Assembly: GCF_000369805.1 (NCBI RefSeq)
Contig: NZ_KB850224.1
Coordinates: 310,001-374,000, forward strand
Length of the DNA stretch: 64,000 nt
From: Acinetobacter sp. NIPH 2100
Lineage (GTDB): Bacteria > Pseudomonadota > Gammaproteobacteria > Pseudomonadales > Moraxellaceae
Direction: 5' to 3'
The notes under the pieces are model-generated. The model did no database searches, was not told where the DNA came from, and was given only the letters and a program-made list of their open reading frames with translations. Of the stretch, positions 58,858 through 64,000 are shown in pieces. Positions within the stretch are counted from its first letter, which is position 1, and each line of letters opens with the position of its first letter. A program made the position numbers and the translations under genes.

Positions 58858-60279
58858 TTAAGATGATTCTGACAAGGCACTATTTTCTAAGGCTTGATAC
58901 AGATCATGGACAGAGATCGGTTGCGGTAAGCGGCTAATCACCTGACGAATCAATTGCCATGTATAACCATCAGCTCGGTCTAATAATAGATAAGGATAGG
59001 CTTGGTCTTCATTGGATAGTTTGACACGCTCTAATCCGTGAATGACACGAATCTTTTGACGCTCTCTGAGTAAAATTACAGGGGTAAAGAAGGTTGCGGC
59101 TGTTTCCTCAAAAGGAATAAATTTCTGTGTGTTGATAAATGATGCTGGGATATAAGGGTAAACCCGTTGATCGCGTTGCCAGACCAACGTGCCATTCATA
59201 ATGCATTCATTAAACAAGGTTTCATGCTGATGATAATGTTGCTTAAAATTATTCCAGCTGGTTTGGTGAATGGAACTGGTTCGGGTATGCCGCTGATCAG
59301 TATAGGCCTGTAAAATCGTCGTTGCGTATTCAACACTATGCGTTCCAACCAAGACTACATAATGTGAAAATTGGCCTTGTGCATACAGCTGCTCAGCAAT
59401 GAAAATCTGTGCTGATCCCCAAAGTGGTTGTGCTTCATTTTCGGCTTTTAAATAAAGCCAATCAATTTTAATATTTTGATCAATATCATTATGCAAATCT
59501 ACACGATACAGCGATGGAAAGGTGCGAGGATCTAGCCGCTCCAATTTGCACAGTAAACCATCCAAATTAAAATCATTCAGTGTCAGTGGTTTTGCCTTGT
59601 TGAGGTTCGCTGAGGGACGCGTACCTGATCTAAAACTCGGTTTGACGCGTGTTGCTGCTTGAATTGAAGCAGTGACTTGGGCAGGTTGGATTTTTTCCTG
59701 AATAATTGCATCGAGTTGTGACTGAAATTTGGCTGTTTGCTCTTTAATAATCGATAAGCTGTCTTTACTGGCTGCTTGTTGCTCGGTTGCAGCTTGGATG
59801 GGCTCTAAAACTGGAATCAGATTTTGTAACTCATGATCTGTTTTAACATATTCACTAGCATGTTCTTGTAGCCATAGCAATGCATCTTGGGCTGAGTTCA
59901 GCCAAGGGCTTTTCAGGAAGGATAAGGCAGGACGAATCACCCAAACTTGCCAGTGTTGCGCTTGACGTAACGCTGCCCAGCCCATATCAGCCGAAGCAAA
60001 CAAGGCATTTTCCACACGGCCCATAAAGTTATAGGTTCCACGATAAGTTATGGCATAGCCATAATGAGCTAAATCATCGCTCGAAAACTCTTCATTGAGA
60101 ATAAATTCTTTATAGGGGGTAAGTTGATCCTGAAAATGAGGATCGTCGCAAGATGCGCAGATGTCTTTGATGCGTTGTTTTGATTTAGCAATTTCAAAAA
60201 GTGATGTTTTATCATCATTAAGCCCGTCGACGAGGGTTTTGAGCTCATCAACCAAGAGTGCTTTCTCTAATACGTCCAT
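58858..60279 (-). CDS. Orphan 473-residue hypothetical protein
   Basis: A cytoplasmic-looking protein with no signal or membrane segment. Residues ~1-110 are a helical N-domain (KQRIKDICASCDDPHF, YGYAITYRGTYNFMGRVENALF), ~160-220 a Gln/Ala-rich coiled-coil, ~230-470 a mixed domain with LERLDPRTFPSLYRVDLHNDID and, near the end, PVILLRERQKIRVIHGLERV, which slightly resembles the G.xR box of ParB-like folds. AAGGA lies eight bases before the ATG. The frame continues for 39 codons past the TAA to a TGA at 58738-58740, so the protein may be truncated. Family unknown. Confidence 0.6.
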   Translation of the reverse strand: MDVLEKALLVDELKTLVDGLNDDKTSLFEIAKSKQRIKDICASCDDPHFQDQLTPYKEFILNEEFSSDDLAHYGYAITYRGTYNFMGRVENALFASADMGWAALRQAQHWQVWVIRPALSFLKSPWLNSAQDALLWLQEHASEYVKTDHELQNLIPVLEPIQAATEQQAASKDSLSIIKEQTAKFQSQLDAIIQEKIQPAQVTASIQAATRVKPSFRSGTRPSANLNKAKPLTLNDFNLDGLLCKLERLDPRTFPSLYRVDLHNDIDQNIKIDWLYLKAENEAQPLWGSAQIFIAEQLYAQGQFSHYVVLVGTHSVEYATTILQAYTDQRHTRTSSIHQTSWNNFKQHYHQHETLFNECIMNGTLVWQRDQRVYPYIPASFINTQKFIPFEETAATFFTPVILLRERQKIRVIHGLERVKLSNEDQAYPYLLLDRADGYTWQLIRQVISRLPQPISVHDLYQALENSALSESS

Positions 60280-60776
60280 CTATTGTTTCCTTAGAGATAG
60301 GCTTGAGCCTGTTTTAAATCATGAATAAGGACAAAGTGACAGCAGTTTCTAACAGTTTTTAATCGGTTATAATGGATAAAGTATGCTGTTTTACGCCTGT
60401 GACAAACAATTTGTGATATTGATGCATGCTTACATTTTAGTCTAAAAAGATTGTCACTTTATGACGATTATAGAAGAAAAAGAGGCAAAATCTATAGTGG
60501 GGAAGTTAGTAGAAAATCTCATTTGTATCGCTCAAATCGAGATATGGGTCATGGTTTCTCATTGAAAATAAAAACATTTTAAAATAGTGAATCGAAGAAG
60601 TAGATCATAAGATAAAACTTTATCTATAAATTTATGCGTGAATTGTGATCACTTTCACATATCCCTTGATGAAAAGCTCAGCAAATGAAAATAAGCCACG
60701 ATTGAAATAATGGTGACTGTCGATAAACGGTATTTATTCAAAGATAAAAGACTGAAATAAAAGACAATTAACGATA
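60280..60776. other. Roughly 500-base A/T-rich spacer
   Basis: The gap between the orphan gene and the FrnE-like gene has no ORF of note. It holds a CRP/Vfr-like site (60644-60659) and a 9-bp inverted repeat AAAGTGACA...TGTCACTTT (about 60335 and 60449). Some promoter for the orphan gene must be here; no strong match was found. Confidence 0.5.
60644..60659. promoter_or_regulatory. CRP/Vfr-like binding site
   Basis: TGTGA-TCACTT-TCACA, an exact match to the TGTGA-N6-TCACA consensus. It lies 365 bases upstream of the orphan gene; the FrnE-like gene reads towards it. Confidence 0.5.
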
Positions 60777-60815
60777 AAAAAGACCGCCTCCATAGGTTTG
60801 TGGAAGCGGTCTCAT
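60777..60815 (-). terminator. Terminator of the FrnE-like gene
   Basis: Minus strand AGACCGC-T-TCCA / TGGA-G-GCGGTCT around CAAACCTA, followed by six Ts. Confidence 0.85.
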
Positions 60816-60827
60816 GATCATGCGAAA

Positions 60828-61523
60828 TTAAGGCTTAATTTCGCATTGGTCATCATTACATTGAGCTGCATTAGTTTGCTCAATTTCTTCAGTTGATTCT
60901 GACTGCGCTTGTTGCATCGCCTGTAAGAAAATCTCACGGGGTTGAGCACCTGAAAGAGCAAGTTTTTGGTCAAAGACAAAGAAAGGAACGCCTGTCACTT
61001 TCAATTGTTCGTGTGCAATCTGTTCATCGTGATGAACAAAATCAGCGAGTTCATTGGTATCTAGCACATACTCAACTTCAGCATTATCTAGGCCAATCCG
61101 TGAGGCAATTTCTTCCACCACTTCACGTTCGCCAATCGCCAAACCTTCTGTCATATATGCATGGAAAAAAGCTTCTTTCGCTTCATTGCCCAAGCCTTTG
61201 CTTTGAGCAAGGTGAATAATACGATGTGCATTGAAGCTATTGCCTGAATTGGCTTTTTGCCATTGGAAGTCGATGCCTTCTGCTGCTGCCATGGCTGCAA
61301 CATTACGCTCCATTTCTTCCATTTCCGCATAACTACGGCCGTATTTTTGCGCTAAACGTTCAGTATTTGAGGTCTCATGTTTAGCGGGTGCATTTGGGTC
61401 GAGTTCAAAGCTATGCCAGTGAATGTCTAGCTCAATACCAGCTTCTTCAGCCACATGTTCAAGACGTTTTTTACCGATATAACAAAACGGACAGACCACA
61501 TCTGACCAAATATCTACACGCAT
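60828..61523 (-). CDS. DsbA-family oxidoreductase, FrnE-like
   Basis: A 231-residue cytoplasmic thioredoxin-fold protein. The CxxC motif is CPFC (C11, C14) in DIWSDVVCPFCYIGKKRLE; the core has NSFNAHRIIHLAQSKG, and the cis-Pro loop is VTGVPFFVFDQKLALSGAQP. A Cys-containing C-terminal tail (CNDDQCEIKP) adds two more thiols. The family (FrnE) is known for stress-related disulfide work in Deinococcus. The ATG at 61523 is preferred over an in-frame TTG at 61538. Confidence 0.88.
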   Translation of the reverse strand: MRVDIWSDVVCPFCYIGKKRLEHVAEEAGIELDIHWHSFELDPNAPAKHETSNTERLAQKYGRSYAEMEEMERNVAAMAAAEGIDFQWQKANSGNSFNAHRIIHLAQSKGLGNEAKEAFFHAYMTEGLAIGEREVVEEIASRIGLDNAEVEYVLDTNELADFVHHDEQIAHEQLKVTGVPFFVFDQKLALSGAQPREIFLQAMQQAQSESTEEIEQTNAAQCNDDQCEIKP

Positions 61524-61700
61524 GGTGGATCTCTTCAATTCTCGTTAAACAGATAATAGGGGCGAATGTACAGAATTTAAAGCGATGAAAATGTAATGCT
61601 CCGTTACGAGAAGTGAAATAAAAAGGTATATAACTGCATGTGTTTTATAGATTAAACTCAGATTAACAACATAAAAAATATAATTATATTTGGAGGCACT

Positions 61701-62450
61701 ATGCGCCGTTTTTTATTATTTATTACCGTTGTCGTGCTGTGTATCGGTTCTTTCTTCTTTTATCAGCATACCTTGAAACAGCGTGCCATCAATAATCAGC
61801 AAATGTTTGAAGTGGTGATGGCTGAGAAAATGCGTACACTTTATGATCAATCGCAAGACTGGTCCACACCCGTGCAGCTAGATATTCATGATGATCGTTT
61901 AGCAGGTGATTATAAGTTGATGTCCGAGTTTCTACTCAGTTATTGGATGCAAAATGTAGAAGCTCGCAATCGCTATTTACGAGAACTCAAAGCAGCCAAT
62001 TGGGATACTTTTTTAGATGTTGAACGCTTGGATCAAGACCGCAAGCAAAACTATAAAGAGACTGAGCAGATGTTTGTAAATGTCCGTAAAGCATCGGCTG
62101 AGTATGAGCAAGCACGGCAACAGATTCAGACCAGTTCCATGCAGCAGGCAAAAAGTTTGGCAATCCATAATGAAATGAGAAGCTCACTCCAAGCAAAATT
62201 AGAACATAATTTGAAAGCGGACAAAGCACATGATATTTTCCCGATTGAGCAGCAGATTATCGAAAAGGCACAGGCGATGTTTGATATGCTGAAAAAATAT
62301 CCATGGCAAAGAAAAGATAAAACCATTCTGTTTGCTGAAACAACACAGGTAAAAAAGTTTAATGCGCTGTATCAAGATGTTTTAAAGCTGAATGCCAAGA
62401 TGGAAAAAATTAAGAAAAATAATGCCGAAGTTTTAGAGGATGAGCTGTAA
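61701..62450 (+). CDS. Hypothetical anchored coiled-coil protein
   Basis: A 249-residue protein with an N-terminal membrane anchor (FLLFITVVVLCIGSFFFY) and a long helical, charged remainder (EQARQQIQTSSMQQAKSLA, KLNAKMEKIKKNNAEVLEDEL). No motif is recognised. It lies 56 bases before an ABC exporter gene on the same strand, so an accessory role is possible but unproven. TTGGAGGCACT precedes the ATG. Confidence 0.75.
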   Translation: MRRFLLFITVVVLCIGSFFFYQHTLKQRAINNQQMFEVVMAEKMRTLYDQSQDWSTPVQLDIHDDRLAGDYKLMSEFLLSYWMQNVEARNRYLRELKAANWDTFLDVERLDQDRKQNYKETEQMFVNVRKASAEYEQARQQIQTSSMQQAKSLAIHNEMRSSLQAKLEHNLKADKAHDIFPIEQQIIEKAQAMFDMLKKYPWQRKDKTILFAETTQVKKFNALYQDVLKLNAKMEKIKKNNAEVLEDEL

Positions 62451-62506
62451 CAGCGATTGATAACGCACAAATATTGCAGTCTGAGCACAGGTAGCAGTCG
62501 AACAAG

Positions 62507-64000
62507 ATGAATCTATGGCAGTTATTTCATAAAGTTAAGCCGTTTGTACTTCCCTATAAGTGGCTGGTTGCGGTGACTTTGGTTCTAACCTTAATTGGTG
62601 CCTTAACCGCTCAGGTGAATGCGTTAACCCTGCAATATGCTGTCGATCAGATCAATGCTGTGGTTGAATCAGGGCAGGGTCTAAATGCAGGCTTGCATAT
62701 CCTGATCACCATCAGTGTGATTTTATTGAGTAAAGAAGTGCTCAATATTTTCATTCAGTTTGGGCAGAAATTCTTCGGCGAAAAATTAAGGATTCTGATT
62801 TCACAAGATGTGGCTCAGTCGATCATCGTCAAGTTTTTACAATATCGATTGGCGTTCTTTACGCAGGATGATAATCAGGCAGGAAAGTTACAGACTCGTA
62901 TTGATCGCGGTATTGGCTCGATTACTCGGCTGGTGCAAATCTTCTTTATTGATATTTTCCCGTTGTTTAGCAGTGCGATTATAGCTCTGTGTTTGATGTT
63001 TTATGCCAACTTCTGGATTGGCTTAGTGGCTTTAAGTATTGTACCGATTTATTTTTGGATTACCTTCAAACAGGCACAGAAACTGAGTGGCACGCGACGT
63101 AATTTACGAGATGGGCGCGAACGTAAAAGTCAGGGCACCTTGAGTATCATTCAGTCGATCACGGTGATTAAATCATTTAACCGTGAACAGATTGAGGCCG
63201 AAAAACAGCTCAGCTTACAAAAACAATTGACCCAAGATCAGATGCATACTCGCCAACTCAGTTTCTTGTTCGATGGACTTAAAACCTTTATTGAACAGAT
63301 TGGCGTGGTGTTTATCATTATTTTAACCGCCTATTTTGTTTTGGTGGGGGATATGAGCATTGGCATGATCATGTTCCATATCTTGTTGTTCAATAATGTC
63401 TCTGCACCGATTCGTTCCTTACATCGTATTTATGATGAAGTGAATGATGCCATGATTTATGCGGAAAGCTTTTTTAAGATATTGGAAGCTGATGATGAAA
63501 TTGAAACCTCTGGCGAGCTGAAACCTCAACCATTAACAGGTAAGTTTGAGTTGAAACAGGTCAACTTCTTTTATCCTAATGGTTATCATGCACTGAAAGA
63601 CATCAATTTAACCATTCAGCCGAATAAAATTACCGCGTTGGTTGGCTTGTCGGGCGCAGGTAAATCAACCTTAATTAGCCTGCTGGATAAATTTTATTTG
63701 CCTCAGTCAGGAGACATTCTACTCAATGGAACGTCATTGACCGAGATCGATACCCAATATCTACGCGACCACATTGGTTTAGTACTGCAAAAGAATCATA
63801 TCTTTCAGGGGACGATTGAGGAAAATATCCGTTATGGCAAGATGGAGGCGACACAGGATGAGATTATCCTCGCTGCAAAAAAAGCTTCTATCCATGATCA
63901 GATTCTCAAGTTACCTTTGGCCTATCAATCTGATGCCTTGTTACTTTCAGGTGGGCAACAACAACGGATTGCGATTGCACGTATGTTCCTGAAAAATCCA
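62507..64000 (+). CDS. ABC exporter, fused permease-ATPase, 5' part
   Basis: The first 498 codons of an MsbA-like half transporter, open to the window edge. The N-terminal ~330 residues have six membrane segments; residues ~345 onward form the nucleotide-binding domain with Walker A GLSGAGKST, a Q-loop (LVLQKNHIFQGTIEENI), and an ABC signature LLSGGQQQRIAIAR. Walker B lies beyond the window. Substrate unknown (lipid or drug). The ATG at 62507 is chosen from the conserved start; no good ribosome site is seen. Confidence 0.9.
   Translation, partial: MNLWQLFHKVKPFVLPYKWLVAVTLVLTLIGALTAQVNALTLQYAVDQINAVVESGQGLNAGLHILITISVILLSKEVLNIFIQFGQKFFGEKLRILISQDVAQSIIVKFLQYRLAFFTQDDNQAGKLQTRIDRGIGSITRLVQIFFIDIFPLFSSAIIALCLMFYANFWIGLVALSIVPIYFWITFKQAQKLSGTRRNLRDGRERKSQGTLSIIQSITVIKSFNREQIEAEKQLSLQKQLTQDQMHTRQLSFLFDGLKTFIEQIGVVFIIILTAYFVLVGDMSIGMIMFHILLFNNVSAPIRSLHRIYDEVNDAMIYAESFFKILEADDEIETSGELKPQPLTGKFELKQVNFFYPNGYHALKDINLTIQPNKITALVGLSGAGKSTLISLLDKFYLPQSGDILLNGTSLTEIDTQYLRDHIGLVLQKNHIFQGTIEENIRYGKMEATQDEIILAAKKASIHDQILKLPLAYQSDALLLSGGQQQRIAIARMFLKNP

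Overview
The window is a stretch of gammaproteobacterial core chromosome whose gene content and order point to the genus Acinetobacter (Moraxellaceae). The base composition is about 40% G+C. Genus-typical features are a gspN-gspC-gspD block, a DksA with an extended N-terminus, an AlgZ/AlgR-type pair next to argH and a hemCDXY operon, and a lone tRNA4-tuf-tRNATrp-secE-nusG-rplKAJL-rpoBC cluster. The species cannot be fixed from the sequence. I see no insertion sequence, prophage, integron, plasmid or CRISPR array; almost everything is housekeeping DNA, and the interest lies in small RNA-level signals, lineage-specific orphan genes and repeats.

Layout. 1-1.9 kb: the end of a PbpG-type endopeptidase and two orphan genes. 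2-6.5 kb (minus): xerD, a DsbC-like lipoprotein, hom, thrC. 6.6-9.1 kb (plus): a Fur-box-controlled feoA-feoB-small Cys protein operon. 9.1-12.1 kb: small membrane protein, murD, ftsW. 12.2-17.3 kb (minus): gluQ-dksA, cpdA, nudF, and thiC under a TPP riboswitch. 17.6-20.3 kb: phoU, a candidate antisense-strand sRNA, yggX and argH. 20.3-26.5 kb (plus): algZ-algR, hemC-hemD-hemX-hemY and a hotdog thioesterase with overlapping start/stop codons. 26.9-32.7 kb: an H-NS family gene, the type II secretion genes gspN-gspC-gspD, an FHA protein and gph. 32.7-34.3 kb: trpE behind a possible leader peptide.

34.4-48.6 kb is the translation/transcription superoperon: tRNA-Thr(TGT), -Tyr, -Gly, -Thr(GGT), tuf, tRNA-Trp, secE, nusG, L11, L1, L10, L7/L12, rpoB, rpoC. 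It carries an L10-type leader, an rplL-rpoB attenuator and RNase III-like hairpin, and a REP-like repeat between rpoB and rpoC.

48.6-64 kb is more lineage-specific: two paralogous glycine-zipper lipoproteins, a DUF4442 protein, an epoxide-hydrolase-like enzyme, a sodium/proton antiporter-like carrier, OmpW, an LprI-like protein, HtpG, two tandem paralogous putative outer-membrane barrels of unknown function, an orphan 473-residue protein whose reading frame continues past its stop, a FrnE-like DsbA-family protein, an orphan anchored coiled-coil protein and the start of an ABC exporter.

The most notable observations are a putative translational attenuator for trpE, an unannotated sRNA candidate next to phoU, the tandem barrel pair, the in-frame extension after the orphan gene, and a dispersed palindromic repeat inserted between rpoB and rpoC. 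None of these could be tested here by database search or folding software.
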